64,000 nt of DNA from Oleiphilus messinensis (lineage in GTDB: Bacteria; Pseudomonadota; Gammaproteobacteria; Pseudomonadales; Oleiphilaceae), in contig NZ_CP021425.1 in the NCBI RefSeq assembly GCF_002162375.1, positions 4,357,001-4,421,000 on the forward strand, read 5' to 3'. The stretch's first letter is position 1, and every line of letters starts with the position of its first letter. Below the pieces are notes generated by a model. It was not told the DNA's origin, made no database searches, and saw only the letters and a program-made list of their open reading frames with translations. Shown piece after piece: positions 9,410 through 18,527 of the stretch. The position numbers and the translations under genes are program-made.

Positions 9410-9441
9410 GACACGCAGACACGCAGACACGCAGACACGCA
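9410..9441. repeat. Four perfect tandem copies of GACACGCA
   Basis: The octamer GACACGCA is repeated exactly four times head to tail just past the 3' end of the outer-membrane protein gene and after the esterase terminator. It is non-coding. Such a short perfect array is likely to vary in copy number between strains. Confidence 0.9.
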
Positions 9442-9460
9442 AAGTATTGTTTTAAAAATA

Positions 9461-10318
9461 TTAGAATTTCAGCGAAATATGCCCTTCCACACCCGTGTGC
9501 TCCCACTCAAAGGTGCCGGTTACATCATCAAAATCATCCGCATCAAACTCCATATCCATTCGGCTCGCAGATAAGCCAATGCCGATATGTTCATTGATAG
9601 CAAAATCTGCTCCAACCGACAAAAAGACAATATCACCTTCTAAATCATCAAACTCAAAGGAAAGTAGACGAGCCTTTGCGCTGAGCTTTAGTTTCGGATT
9701 CGGATAAAAGTCCGCCTGAATGCCCACGAGCGGGAAAGGAATACTTCCGTCATTATCATAATCGTACTTGGTCCCCGGGACAAAATCGGCTCCATTCTCA
9801 CTGACAGTTCCGAAGGCATCCAGATCAATATCCATGATCAAGTGATACATTCCCGCACTCACCCCCAGTTCGAATTGATCCAGCTGGAGCGGACTATACA
9901 GATAATGCACATCTCCAATTACTACATCGTAATCCGTCTCAACGTTTGCGCCCGCTTTAATGATATCCCCTTCGATTTCAATATCGCGGGATAACGTTGC
10001 CGATGCCTCTCGAAAGAGCGGAGTGACCGAAAATGCAACCCGGTGTTTTGGTGCAATACGCCAAAAACCGCTAAATCTTAATGATGCCTCATGCTCATCA
10101 AAGCCCAAATCATCCTCAACATCGACACGGGTACCTTTACCGTTATCATCGGAATCAATCTGCAAATTGGAATCCAGCCCCATGCGCTCAGCACCGAATT
10201 GGATCACGCCATTTGAACGCGCGTATAGCGGCACATCCTCTGCGTGGCTGAGACCCGAAGCAATAATACAGACTAATAACGCAACACTACGTGACGAAGA
10301 CTTGCAAGAAACATCCAT
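9461..10318 (-). CDS. Outer-membrane beta-barrel protein, unknown function
   Basis: 285 residues with a Sec signal peptide (cleavage after SGLSHA, about residue 26). The mature part alternates short aromatic/hydrophobic strands with acidic loops (for example SDDNGKGTRVDVEDDLGF) and ends in Phe (HISLKF), the usual C-terminal signal for BAM-mediated insertion. Loops are strongly acidic, which is common for aquatic species. AGAGGAT lies 7 nt before the ATG. It is transcribed away from the DTW-domain gene, sharing a 75-bp intergenic region. Function and substrate cannot be read. Confidence 0.75.
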   Translation of the reverse strand: MDVSCKSSSRSVALLVCIIASGLSHAEDVPLYARSNGVIQFGAERMGLDSNLQIDSDDNGKGTRVDVEDDLGFDEHEASLRFSGFWRIAPKHRVAFSVTPLFREASATLSRDIEIEGDIIKAGANVETDYDVVIGDVHYLYSPLQLDQFELGVSAGMYHLIMDIDLDAFGTVSENGADFVPGTKYDYDNDGSIPFPLVGIQADFYPNPKLKLSAKARLLSFEFDDLEGDIVFLSVGADFAINEHIGIGLSASRMDMEFDADDFDDVTGTFEWEHTGVEGHISLKF

Positions 10319-10393
10319 CGTTTTTATCCTCTAGAGTTATCCCTATAATCCCGTTAAACAGCATGCTACCACAAGAAAAAGTACCGGCTATCC

Positions 10394-10972
10394 ATGGTAA
10401 AAGTTTATTTATTGACCCATCAAAATGAATTGCGAAAAACAAGCAACACAGGTCAATTGGTTCTACAGGCTTTAGGTGCAAGTGCGATCCGAGTGATTTG
10501 GCAGCGAGCACAACCTGATCCCGATTTTATTACAGCCATTCAACACGGGAACACTGCTTTACTCTACCCTGATCCACGCCCTGTTTTAAACCCTGACTTA
10601 CACACAAAACCTTCCGGCGAAGACTCACGGCATCCAGAGAGCACCTCCAATACACTCGTTGGTACGCAGATTTTCCAGAAATTTGACCAGTTCATTATTC
10701 TTGATGGTACCTGGCAGGAGGCAAGAAAGATGTTTAATAGAAGTCCTTATCTGCAATCAATACCTCGAGTACAACTGGACGCTATCGTAGCCTCAAACTA
10801 CCACCTTAGAAGAAACCAACGTACAAACTGCTGCTGTACCGCTGAAGCCGTCATGCAAGTATTGGAGAAAAAAGAAGATTTTGAGTTGGCATCGAGACTT
10901 GCAAACTTGTTTGACCTTTTCTTGAACGAACACTCTACCGACCTAAAAAATAAGCCGCTAGCTGAAAAGTGA
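10394..10972 (+). CDS. DTW-domain tRNA-uridine aminocarboxypropyltransferase-like protein (TapT/YfiP family)
   Basis: 192 residues. The family transfers a 3-amino-3-carboxypropyl group from SAM to uridine in tRNA (acp3U). Signature LDGTWQEARKMFNRSPYL (about residues 107-124) matches the DxTW motif region of E. coli YfiP, and CCTAEA near 152 matches the CTAE motif. The usual N-terminal cysteine cluster (CxRC...CxC in YfiP) is absent: the product starts at the LLTHQNE strand. Only TGC TAC and no ATG precede it in frame before a TAA at 10355-10357, so no longer start is available. Either a metal-free subclass or a truncated enzyme. Confidence 0.8.
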   Translation: MVKVYLLTHQNELRKTSNTGQLVLQALGASAIRVIWQRAQPDPDFITAIQHGNTALLYPDPRPVLNPDLHTKPSGEDSRHPESTSNTLVGTQIFQKFDQFIILDGTWQEARKMFNRSPYLQSIPRVQLDAIVASNYHLRRNQRTNCCCTAEAVMQVLEKKEDFELASRLANLFDLFLNEHSTDLKNKPLAEK

Positions 10973-11037
10973 TTGATTAGAAAGGAAACGAGCCTTCAGT
11001 TTGAGAAAAGACACAGTCGACGATATTTTTCAGCAGA

Positions 11038-11060
11038 CCCGGCACTTTAACCTTGCCGGG
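11038..11060. terminator. GC-rich hairpin between convergent genes
   Basis: CCCGGCA / TGCCGGG, a 7-bp perfect stem with a 9-nt loop, lies between the DTW gene (+) and the superoxide-reductase gene (-). It has no U-tract; the assignment rests on symmetry and position. Confidence 0.5.
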
Positions 11061-11088
11061 AGCCATCAAAATTAAGAGCGCTCGAAAT

Positions 11089-11529
11089 CTATATCTCGAT
11101 TGAATTGAGCCAAACATCGTGTTTATTACACATGCTCAATGCATAGAGCTTTCCGGTGTATCCGGTCAGTTTAAAATCAGAGATAGGTGACTTGTCTTTC
11201 ATTGGATCAAACATATTCTCCTGAAGGAAGCCGAAATCAGCATCGAGCAATACGTGCTTGACGATGTAGTGCTCGTAGCCCTTCATTTCATGACCTGTCA
11301 ATACACGTACCATGGTATCCATGCCGGCTTTCTCAATCTCGAAATGGGGTAAATGGCCATCCACCTTCTTACTCCATCGTCCAGGAGACTCTTTAGTGTA
11401 GTAAACGCCCCCGGCCATACTCTTATGACCTGATCCGGCCAACGCTGTGGAAGGATTTAAAACTTCCCGACCCACAACGGCTCCGCCCAGACCCGCCAAA
11501 CCAAACTGTATAAAATGTCTACGATCCAT
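11089..11529 (-). CDS. Tat-exported superoxide reductase-like protein (neelaredoxin/desulfoferrodoxin family)
   Basis: 146 residues from the chosen ATG (11529), which has GAGGGAC 4-6 nt upstream; a second ATG four codons earlier contains that site. Residues 1-30 are a twin-arginine leader (DRRHFIQFGLAGLGG), so the protein is exported folded. The rest is a neelaredoxin-type beta sandwich. Probable Fe(His)4Cys ligands are His59 (HLP), His80 and His87 (HEMKGYEHYI, one residue longer than the usual spacing) and Cys134/His137 (CNKHDVW). Family role: reduces superoxide to peroxide without making oxygen. Exported versions in aerobes are little studied; the electron donor is not visible here. Confidence 0.8.
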   Translation of the reverse strand: MDRRHFIQFGLAGLGGAVVGREVLNPSTALAGSGHKSMAGGVYYTKESPGRWSKKVDGHLPHFEIEKAGMDTMVRVLTGHEMKGYEHYIVKHVLLDADFGFLQENMFDPMKDKSPISDFKLTGYTGKLYALSMCNKHDVWLNSIEI

Positions 11530-11739
11530 GATGTCCCTCATATACGTACGCTAGTGAGATTACAAGTGTAACCAAGATCACTCAAATTTCATCTTAAAGT
11601 TAGTTAAACCCAAAATCAGGAATCTAGCTATCAAAATTGCAAACCAGTTGTCAAATAGTGATCGCCAGCTCCAGTATAATGGGGTCAATATTTAGTCATT
11701 CGGTGTATTAAAACCCGAATCGCTCATTTCGGAGGTTTT

Positions 11740-11958
11740 ATGAGCACACTTCAAGCCCAGAGAAAACGACTTGAAAAGGAGATGCAGGAAGCACAACAAC
11801 AGCTCGAGGAGCTGAACGCCATGTCTTACCCGAATCAAGCGATGGTAAACTACTACACCGACGTACTGAAACACTACCAGAATCTGATGGCGTCAATCGA
11901 CAAACATCTCAGCGCCACAGATTCACCCTCAACCGGGTTGTCAAACGCTGGAGAATAA
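11740..11958 (+). CDS. Small coiled-coil protein
   Basis: 72 residues. Residues 5-27 form an obvious heptad-like helix (RKRLEKEMQEAQQQLEEL), and a second helix follows (about 38-58). The tail is Ser/Thr rich. CGGAGG lies 5 nt before the ATG, a strong initiation signal. No family recognised. It has the look of a small oligomerising or adaptor protein. It is flanked by minus-strand genes and alone on its strand. Confidence 0.6.
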   Translation: MSTLQAQRKRLEKEMQEAQQQLEELNAMSYPNQAMVNYYTDVLKHYQNLMASIDKHLSATDSPSTGLSNAGE

Positions 11959-11996
11959 TCAGTCTCCGGGTGAGCGCTAGTGCTTTGCGGCAATCC

Positions 11997-12911
11997 TCAC
12001 CTTTTCGGATGCGATTTTTCGGTTAGATTACCCTCAAAAGAAACTTTCTTATCTTGCATCCCTGAGTGACACCCTTGCAGAAAAGACAGCAATAATTCAC
12101 GATTAGCTTGCTGAGCAAAGGTGGCAATGTGAGCGCCCGTCGTTTCCTGCCAAACCACATTCTGGAATGCATCCCTCAATGCGATGCCCTGGCTGAAGGG
12201 GACTACGCGATCATCTTTTGAGTGAAATTGCAAAACCGGAACCGTATAGTCAGCGGCGTATGAAATAGGCTCAAAATTCGAGGGAAACAACCAGCTCACA
12301 GGGTACGCCAAAGGCCATAATAACCAGGAATTCGAGAGCGCATTGCGAACCATACCGGGAAATGAGGCAAACCCGGAGTCAATCACCATACAAGCAGGCT
12401 TACGGGACGGGACGTTTAGCGGATTAAAATTACGGGCATGACTAAAAGCCAGAACGGAGAGCGACGCACCGATACTTTGTCCCATCACGACGACCGGCTG
12501 CGGGTCGTTATGTGAAAGTTTAACCACCGCAGCAAACACGGCACGCATATCATCAAGCACTACAGGCAGAACTGCATGACCTGTTGATTTACCGAATCCC
12601 CGATAGTCGGCCAGAAAAACAGAGTACCCGGCTTCAGGTAACCAGTAAACACTGGCAAAATGCGTGCTTATATTCTCTGCATTTCCATGGAAAAAAACGA
12701 CGTATCCCTTCACGGGTGCCGAAGCGGGAAAAAACCAATTGACCAGCTGTTCCCCATCCTCTGTTGGAACCACAATTTCTTGATACTCGATTCCGAAATC
12801 CTGTGGATCATTATAATAAGGTTTGGACGGATGGAAATAAAACGCCGTCATGGACTCACAGCCCGTTACGCCGAGCAGAAGTAACACGATAAAAATACGC
12901 ATGAGAGTCAT
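11997..12911 (-). CDS. Lipoprotein alpha/beta hydrolase (S33/BEM46-YfhR-like)
   Basis: 304 residues. A short signal ends in the lipobox LLGVTGC, so the protein is probably lipid-anchored. The hydrolase fold follows: FFHGNAEN as oxyanion strand (about residues 73-80), the nucleophile Ser in GQSIGA, an Asp in SKDDRVVP, and a His in GAHIATF. The arrangement matches YfhR/BEM46-type serine hydrolases; the substrate is unknown. The start could be Met1 or Met4 (both near the lipobox); neither has a strong ribosome binding site. It is followed on the same strand, 64 bp upstream, by the Lnb/DUF4105 gene, so the two may be co-transcribed. Confidence 0.8.
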   Translation of the reverse strand: MTLMRIFIVLLLLGVTGCESMTAFYFHPSKPYYNDPQDFGIEYQEIVVPTEDGEQLVNWFFPASAPVKGYVVFFHGNAENISTHFASVYWLPEAGYSVFLADYRGFGKSTGHAVLPVVLDDMRAVFAAVVKLSHNDPQPVVVMGQSIGASLSVLAFSHARNFNPLNVPSRKPACMVIDSGFASFPGMVRNALSNSWLLWPLAYPVSWLFPSNFEPISYAADYTVPVLQFHSKDDRVVPFSQGIALRDAFQNVVWQETTGAHIATFAQQANRELLLSFLQGCHSGMQDKKVSFEGNLTEKSHPKR

Positions 12912-12975
12912 CTAGCCAACCCTATCTTTCACTGCTCGATCCGGCAATAAAACGAATCCATATCCCGTTTTCCCG

Positions 12976-14877
12976 CTAAAAGAACCAACTTAGCCCTGTA
13001 GAAAAGTCGCCAACTTCAACCCCGTTGATGTGAGCGTATTGCACTCGCCCCCAAAATTGAACCTGGGGATGAAGCGGGATACCACCCTCAAGCAAAGCTT
13101 TCAATTCTGAATATCCTTCAGAATACGCCTTGGTTGTAACGTAACTATGAAGACTTAATCCAGGGAGCTGTAGGGTATATCCCAAGCGCGGACCCGCCCC
13201 TATCGAGAAATCGTGATTGAAGTCTTTTCCCTGTCGTGCTGACAGCTCGAACAGCGTATAGATCAGCCCCCACTCTGGCTTTGTGCGCAATATGCCGCTC
13301 CAGTCATTGAAGCTGTAGCCAAAAGCAACGTCCAGATACGCGCCCAATTCCGGCTCTAATGACCTGAACTCTCGATGCAAGCCCGTGGACACCCGCCATG
13401 ACCAACGCTGAATAAAATCATTGCGGGGTGTGAAAGACTGTATCTCAATCAATCTGAGGGACTGAAGCTGTACAGACTGCGACTGCCATCTCAAAGCCAA
13501 TTCCCCCATTTCTATTTGCGCCCCCCGAATATACCCCGAAACGGGATCAAGCAGATCATGATAAGCAAACCTTGAGGCAATCTGGAAATAGTCATGCTCA
13601 TCAAAACCATACATCAGCTGGGCACGAAATGTAGGGTGACCTTGGTCATCACGCACGTCCGGCGCATCGACACCTTCAAATGCAGAACCTGGTTGCAACT
13701 TGGACCGGCGAGATAAAAGTTTCAGAGAACGACGAGCCAATTCGGCTTGTGTCTCCGGATCAGCCTTGATCGCACGATAACGCGTAAACTGATAGGCCGC
13801 CTCCAATAGCTGCTTCTGCTCTGGTGCTTCCAATCCAGTCAAGCGTTTCGACAGGACATCCGGCGACTCCGGTACTTCAGGTTCGGTTGCCAATTCATAC
13901 ACCAAATTCTGTTGGTTAGCAGATAATTGCTTTAAATTGGCCTGCAACCGGGTTGCATCGGACGGACGAAACTCTGCAGAAACAATCACGCCTTTTTCTT
14001 GCAGCGCTCGAACCGTATCTGCCGGAATAGCCCAGTAACGAAAATCCAGCGCAGAATCGAGCCCTGGCCTGGCGACATCAAGCAAAGCGAGTATACGGTA
14101 GGCACAATTTTCATCAAAAAAGTAATAGTTGAACGCGATTTCCCTGAGCTCCCAAAGATGATTGACCATACGTTCCAGCTCTTCGGCACTCAGATTCAGT
14201 TTGAACTCCCACACATCGCGGTTTTCCATATTACTGTATTCTTTAACTTTTTCGTAATAAGGAATCACCGAAAGCAATGTCGGGTAACCACCAGTCAGCC
14301 CTTTCCAGGAAAACACCAGCTCATTATCAGCAGGATCTGCATTGGCCGCAAAATTGATACTGTACGCCAACAACGGTTTATAACCTGCATGTGGTGCCTG
14401 ATCCAGCCGGAGAAGAGTATGCCCGTACATACTTGATGGACTGTTCAGGTATGCCGCCGGAAAGATGAGTGTCGCCTGATCTGCATTCAATTGGGCTTTC
14501 CACGCCAGCAACGCCGGGCATTCATGCTGATAACGCGCGAGAGACGGCACTTGCTGCCGCAACCAGGAAAACCTCGCAGGGAATCGGCATACGACTGATT
14601 TATCGGAATCACCAGCTCTGGTTTCACTGCTAATTCCAGCAATAAACGCACGTAATTCCGCAGTTGCATCAAGATGCCCCGTTTCAGCGAGAAAGAAGCG
14701 GCGGTCATCGGCCTGACTTTCAAGGGTGGAACGCACGTAACCGGGCTTGAAATGCAATAAATCCAACCAAACCGGATGCTGGCCGAGTGAATTGATTTTT
14801 TGATCTGAAATTTCGAGCGCATTCGCGCTGAGTGTACTGGCCCACAATACACATAGCAGTATAATTAGACTTCCCAT
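12976..14877 (-). CDS. Lnb/DUF4105 N-terminal domain protein with C-terminal beta-barrel-like region
   Basis: 633 residues with a signal peptide (cleavage after ANA, about residue 20). Residues about 20-330 fit the DUF4105 or Lnb N-terminal periplasmic domain: CRFPARFSWLR, then SPSSMYGHTLLRLDQ and later FDENCAYRILALLD carry the conserved Ser/His/Cys pattern. The C-terminal 230 residues are beta-rich with aromatic girdles (GAGPRLGYTLQLPGLS) and end in Phe (TGLSWFF), like an outer-membrane barrel. Lnb in Gram-positives is a lyso-form lipoprotein acyltransferase; the role of the proteobacterial relatives is not established. Probably envelope lipid or lipoprotein chemistry. Confidence 0.75.
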   Translation of the reverse strand: MGSLIILLCVLWASTLSANALEISDQKINSLGQHPVWLDLLHFKPGYVRSTLESQADDRRFFLAETGHLDATAELRAFIAGISSETRAGDSDKSVVCRFPARFSWLRQQVPSLARYQHECPALLAWKAQLNADQATLIFPAAYLNSPSSMYGHTLLRLDQAPHAGYKPLLAYSINFAANADPADNELVFSWKGLTGGYPTLLSVIPYYEKVKEYSNMENRDVWEFKLNLSAEELERMVNHLWELREIAFNYYFFDENCAYRILALLDVARPGLDSALDFRYWAIPADTVRALQEKGVIVSAEFRPSDATRLQANLKQLSANQQNLVYELATEPEVPESPDVLSKRLTGLEAPEQKQLLEAAYQFTRYRAIKADPETQAELARRSLKLLSRRSKLQPGSAFEGVDAPDVRDDQGHPTFRAQLMYGFDEHDYFQIASRFAYHDLLDPVSGYIRGAQIEMGELALRWQSQSVQLQSLRLIEIQSFTPRNDFIQRWSWRVSTGLHREFRSLEPELGAYLDVAFGYSFNDWSGILRTKPEWGLIYTLFELSARQGKDFNHDFSIGAGPRLGYTLQLPGLSLHSYVTTKAYSEGYSELKALLEGGIPLHPQVQFWGRVQYAHINGVEVGDFSTGLSWFF

Positions 14878-14975
14878 GGAAGACCCACAACTCCTCTTTG
14901 CGAGCTTGGAGAATTGAAAACTTGAGATGGGGACAGGCCGGGGAACGACTGGCTATCCCCGGCGCAATGGCTGAA

Positions 14976-15461
14976 TTAGCCCAGATATTTTTTCAAAGTA
15001 GCGTCAGTCGACATCAAAACTGCCAGTTGCTCAAGTGCAATACCAGAAGTGACATTCGATGAAGCGAAAATGCTGTCGAAGTTGTTCTGCATCATTTTGT
15101 TAAACGCCGCCTGATCCGCTTGCTCGATACCAATCAGTGCAGCCAATACTTCCAGGGACTCACCTTCACCCTGTGCAGAATCCGCAGCGATCTGGTCCAT
15201 ATTCTTATCGAAATAAATGCTTGGGCCGCCCGCCAAAGGACCATTTGCGTCTTTACAACCCAAAGTTCCAGAGGTCATACCAAAAGTCTGGTTGCCAGAG
15301 GTACCGTTGGTAGTTGCTGCGAGCACATGCTCGTGCCATTGAGTCGGGTTCTTGAACACGACTGCCGTTCCCAGGCCACACCCTGCCGGACCATGACCAC
15401 CAGCAGCCATCAAATAGCTAGAACCCATCAGAAGAGCACTTGCCGCAATTATTTTTTTCAT
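14976..15461 (-). CDS. DUF3015-family exported protein
   Basis: 161 residues from the ATG at 15461, which is preceded by AAAGGAAG; an in-frame Met 12 codons earlier has no such site. A typical signal peptide MKKIIAASALLMGSSYLMA is followed by a Gly-rich start with GPAGCGLG, then SGTLGCKD, and a helical C-terminal half ending LKKYLG. This cysteine and Gly pattern is what I know from DUF3015 proteins. Function unknown; periplasmic or secreted. Confidence 0.7.
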   Translation of the reverse strand: MKKIIAASALLMGSSYLMAAGGHGPAGCGLGTAVVFKNPTQWHEHVLAATTNGTSGNQTFGMTSGTLGCKDANGPLAGGPSIYFDKNMDQIAADSAQGEGESLEVLAALIGIEQADQAAFNKMMQNNFDSIFASSNVTSGIALEQLAVLMSTDATLKKYLG

Positions 15462-15560
15462 AATGCTTCCTTTTTGTTTGTGAGACAATTTCACCATAAA
15501 AAAGTCTAGTCCAACTCAAAATATTTAGCACGCTTCAAATTACGGATTTTCTGCCAGGAA

Positions 15561-16697
15561 TCAATCTCTTTCGTAATTTCTTTGCAGATCTCGCACTGTT
15601 GCAAGCAAATCCTCGCGAATAACATGTGGCTCTATTACCGTTGCAACTGAACCTAATGACAGCAACCAATTCCGAAGCTGCACCGTGCGTCGTACGGTCG
15701 CCGTTAAGCAATAGGCTTCAAGCCCGTCTTGTTTGTGTACGGTTTCACGTTCAGCAATTATCTGATCAACGCTGATCGGACTATCCCGTAAATCATCCAA
15801 CAGCCCGCGACGGCCAGAGGGAATAGTTAAATGTAACCTCAGGGTATAGCGTTCAGTATCACGATAGTCGACCAACACATCCATATGCCCCTCATCCAGA
15901 TACTGTTTCAGTGAAAACCCGTCCGGGATTTCAGCGGCGTTCTGGCTCAGGTAGATGTCTTCGATTTTGTGAATTAAAAAATTTCTGTATTCCACGCGGA
16001 CACCGGTTCCCGAACGCGATACCGGAGTAGACTCATCTACACCATTAACTTTGGTACCAATCAGATACAATTTTGGCAACAATATGGCCACACCCAGGGG
16101 ATGCACGCAGTAATCTTTACTGCGATAGCGAAATTGCACCTGTCGGTTTTTCACAATCGCCCGATAAATCGTATCGAGCGTTTCCGGATTAATCGGCGCA
16201 GCTTGCAGCCGCTGCCCGCGCTGGAAAAACTCAATGCTTTCCTTCAATCGTCGATAGTTCTCGGGTGACAGTGAATTTTCAGACAACGCCAGCTTTTCCT
16301 CGGCGTGATCGAAAAAAGCCGTTAACTCCGCCACCGTATTCTGAGGCATGATCGAAATCAAATGCTTTCTGACCATAGAAAAGGCTAACGCCAGAAACTT
16401 CGGCATTTTCTCGAAATCGAAGGATTGCAGGCCATAGGGCTCCATTTGCCATAACAGCGCTCGCCGCACACCGGGAGTCACATCCAATCCGAATTCGTTA
16501 TCAGCTTCGCCGTTTAATGGCCCGCCACGGAGAAAAACAAGATCGCGCTGGACAACTCGCTGCAAACTCTTTGGCTCAAGGTCATCCAGCAAATACCCAG
16601 TCGCTGTCAGATGATACAGTATGTCCTGAGTGCTTTTGGCAGTACGCACACGTTTCAGATAGTCCAGAATTGCCAGGCGGCGAAGAAATGTTTGCAT
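15561..16697 (-). CDS. WYL-domain helix-turn-helix transcriptional regulator
   Basis: 378 residues. Residues 1-70 form a winged helix-turn-helix (LRRLAILDYLKR, then SLQRVVQRDLVFL for the recognition helix). The WYL domain covers about 170-270 (VQFRYRSKDYCVHPLGVAI, then LYLIG), and the C-terminal WCX extension is present (TVRRTVQLRNWLLSLG). WYL proteins bind nucleotides or other ligands and often act as DNA-damage or defence regulators, but no defence genes are adjacent here. No clear ribosome binding site at the ATG. Targets unknown. Confidence 0.85.
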   Translation of the reverse strand: MQTFLRRLAILDYLKRVRTAKSTQDILYHLTATGYLLDDLEPKSLQRVVQRDLVFLRGGPLNGEADNEFGLDVTPGVRRALLWQMEPYGLQSFDFEKMPKFLALAFSMVRKHLISIMPQNTVAELTAFFDHAEEKLALSENSLSPENYRRLKESIEFFQRGQRLQAAPINPETLDTIYRAIVKNRQVQFRYRSKDYCVHPLGVAILLPKLYLIGTKVNGVDESTPVSRSGTGVRVEYRNFLIHKIEDIYLSQNAAEIPDGFSLKQYLDEGHMDVLVDYRDTERYTLRLHLTIPSGRRGLLDDLRDSPISVDQIIAERETVHKQDGLEAYCLTATVRRTVQLRNWLLSLGSVATVIEPHVIREDLLATVRDLQRNYERD

Positions 16698-16955
16698 TGG
16701 TTAATCTTTGAGTCAGGTCCATTGATGGCTGAGGCGTGTTAACTGACAATAGCACTTGTTGACTGAAAGAGTAAGATCGACAACACTTTCGATAGTTATC
16801 CTGGTGCTGCAAAACCATACCCAAGTCATTATTCATCACAAGGATCACAGCAATACGCAGTGGCGGAGAAAATAGTGCGGGAGTTTTGCACGGATACCCG
16901 CTAACGGAACTTATTAAGGGAGCTTATTAATGGAACGACGTGATAAGGAAAGCAA

Positions 16956-17450
16956 ATGATTGACTGGCTCAACACCTCAGTGGCCTACTGGCACTGGCTT
17001 GTAATCGGAATGTTGCTGCTCGGCGGCGAAATATTTCTAAATGGATTTATTCTGTTCTGGTTTGGCATCAGCGCGTTGGTTGTGGCATGTGCGATGCTCT
17101 TCTTCACGATCCCCTTTGAACAACAATTATTGCTTTTCGGTCTCTGCGCCCTGCTCAGCCTGGTAGCGTGGTTTGTACTCATTCGCCCAAAATGGAAAGA
17201 CAAAACGCTCGCTGGGCTGGGCAAAGAAGCGCTGACAGGACAGGTTGGCATGGTAATCGAAAGCAATCAAGGCAAAACCCGGGGGCGACTACGCTTCCCT
17301 GCCCCGATTCTCGGGGAGGATGAGTGGATTTTTATTTGTGACAGCGAGATTGCAATGGGAGAGCGCGTCAAAGTTTATGACATATCAGGTAACTCACTGA
17401 TGGTAAGACCTCTGAACGAAAATAGCCCGGCTCCGACTCACTTGTCATAA
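16956..17450 (+). CDS. NfeD-family membrane protein (YbbK-like)
   Basis: 164 residues: a short amphipathic start, two or three membrane helices (about 13-34, 36-52, 57-76) and a C-terminal OB-fold (TGQVGMVIESNQGKTRGRL to GNSLMV). AAGGAAAG lies close before the ATG. NfeD proteins typically sit beside a stomatin/SPFH gene, and QmcA follows here, 105 bp downstream on the same strand, matching the E. coli ybbK-qmcA pair in gene content. Role: membrane microdomain or protein quality control. Confidence 0.85.
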   Translation: MIDWLNTSVAYWHWLVIGMLLLGGEIFLNGFILFWFGISALVVACAMLFFTIPFEQQLLLFGLCALLSLVAWFVLIRPKWKDKTLAGLGKEALTGQVGMVIESNQGKTRGRLRFPAPILGEDEWIFICDSEIAMGERVKVYDISGNSLMVRPLNENSPAPTHLS

Positions 17451-17555
17451 GTGCATTAATCTGGATTACACTAGGGTCTGTTGACGTTATGCAAAACAAG
17501 TAGCATAGCAAACCGATCGAACGCTAAACCCGTCAGGAACCAAAGAGGAAATGAA

Positions 17556-18404
17556 ATGGAAGCATTAATTATTATCGGAGTACTGGTTATACTCGTCATC
17601 GTCACCTTGGCGATGGGCATTCGCACCGTCCCTCAAGGCTCAAAACATATCGTACAACGTTTGGGTAAATATCATGCGACTCTTACACCAGGCCTGAACG
17701 TTATCATTCCCTATTTCGATACCGTGGCCTACAAAGTGACCACTAAAGATATCGTACTGGATATCCCGTCCCAGGAAGTGATCACCCAGGATAACGCAAC
17801 TATCATTGCCAATGCGGTCGCTTACATTAACATTGTCGCACCAGAAAAAGCGGTTTACGGCGTTGAGAACTACACGATCGCCATTCAAAATCTGGTCCAG
17901 ACGGCGCTGCGATCCATCGTGGGCGAGATGAAGCTGGACGATGCACTTTCTTCCCGAGACCTGATCAAAGCAAAATTGAAGCAAGCGATTTCCGACGACA
18001 TTGCAGACTGGGGCATCACCCTGAAAACAGTAGAGATACAAGATATCAACCCATCTGATACAATGCAAAAAGCCATGGAAGAACAAGCGGCAGCAGAGCG
18101 GCAACGTCGTGCAACAGTGACCCGCGCAGAGGGTGAAAAACAGGCTGCGATTCTGGAAGCAGAAGGTCGACTGGAAGCATCTCGCCGTGATGCTGAAGCT
18201 CAGGTGGTCTTGGCTGATGCGAGCAAAGAGGCAATAAAACGGGTTAGTGAGGCGATCGGTGAACAGGAGCTACCGGTGATGTATTTATTAGGCGAACGCT
18301 ACATCGAGTCGCTCAACTCGCTTGCCAAATCAGACAATGCCAAGAGTGTCGTGTATCCTGCGGATATCTCTCAAACCGTTAAGGGTATTCTCAATCGCAA
18401 CTGA
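17556..18404 (+). CDS. qmcA: SPFH/stomatin-like membrane protein (QmcA homologue)
   Basis: 282 residues from the ATG at 17556, chosen because AAAGAGGAA sits upstream and the product then begins MEALIIIGVLVILVIVTLAM, the expected single N-terminal membrane anchor. A frame 25 codons longer exists but adds an unnatural leader. The SPFH domain runs from VPQGSKHIVQRLGKY (about 30) to about 190, followed by an Ala/Glu/Arg-rich coiled coil (REGEKQAAILEAEG type). These proteins form large membrane rings with proteases such as FtsH in E. coli. Partner NfeD is just upstream. Confidence 0.9.
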   Translation: MEALIIIGVLVILVIVTLAMGIRTVPQGSKHIVQRLGKYHATLTPGLNVIIPYFDTVAYKVTTKDIVLDIPSQEVITQDNATIIANAVAYINIVAPEKAVYGVENYTIAIQNLVQTALRSIVGEMKLDDALSSRDLIKAKLKQAISDDIADWGITLKTVEIQDINPSDTMQKAMEEQAAAERQRRATVTRAEGEKQAAILEAEGRLEASRRDAEAQVVLADASKEAIKRVSEAIGEQELPVMYLLGERYIESLNSLAKSDNAKSVVYPADISQTVKGILNRN

Positions 18405-18527
18405 CTATCTAACCGCATCAAGACTAACGTTCAACATTAACAAACGCGTTCACACGCTCAGGATCAAATTCATTTAAAAAGGGCGTCTGTCTGTGGCGCC
18501 CGATGCAAGCAGGAAATACAAGCCCAT

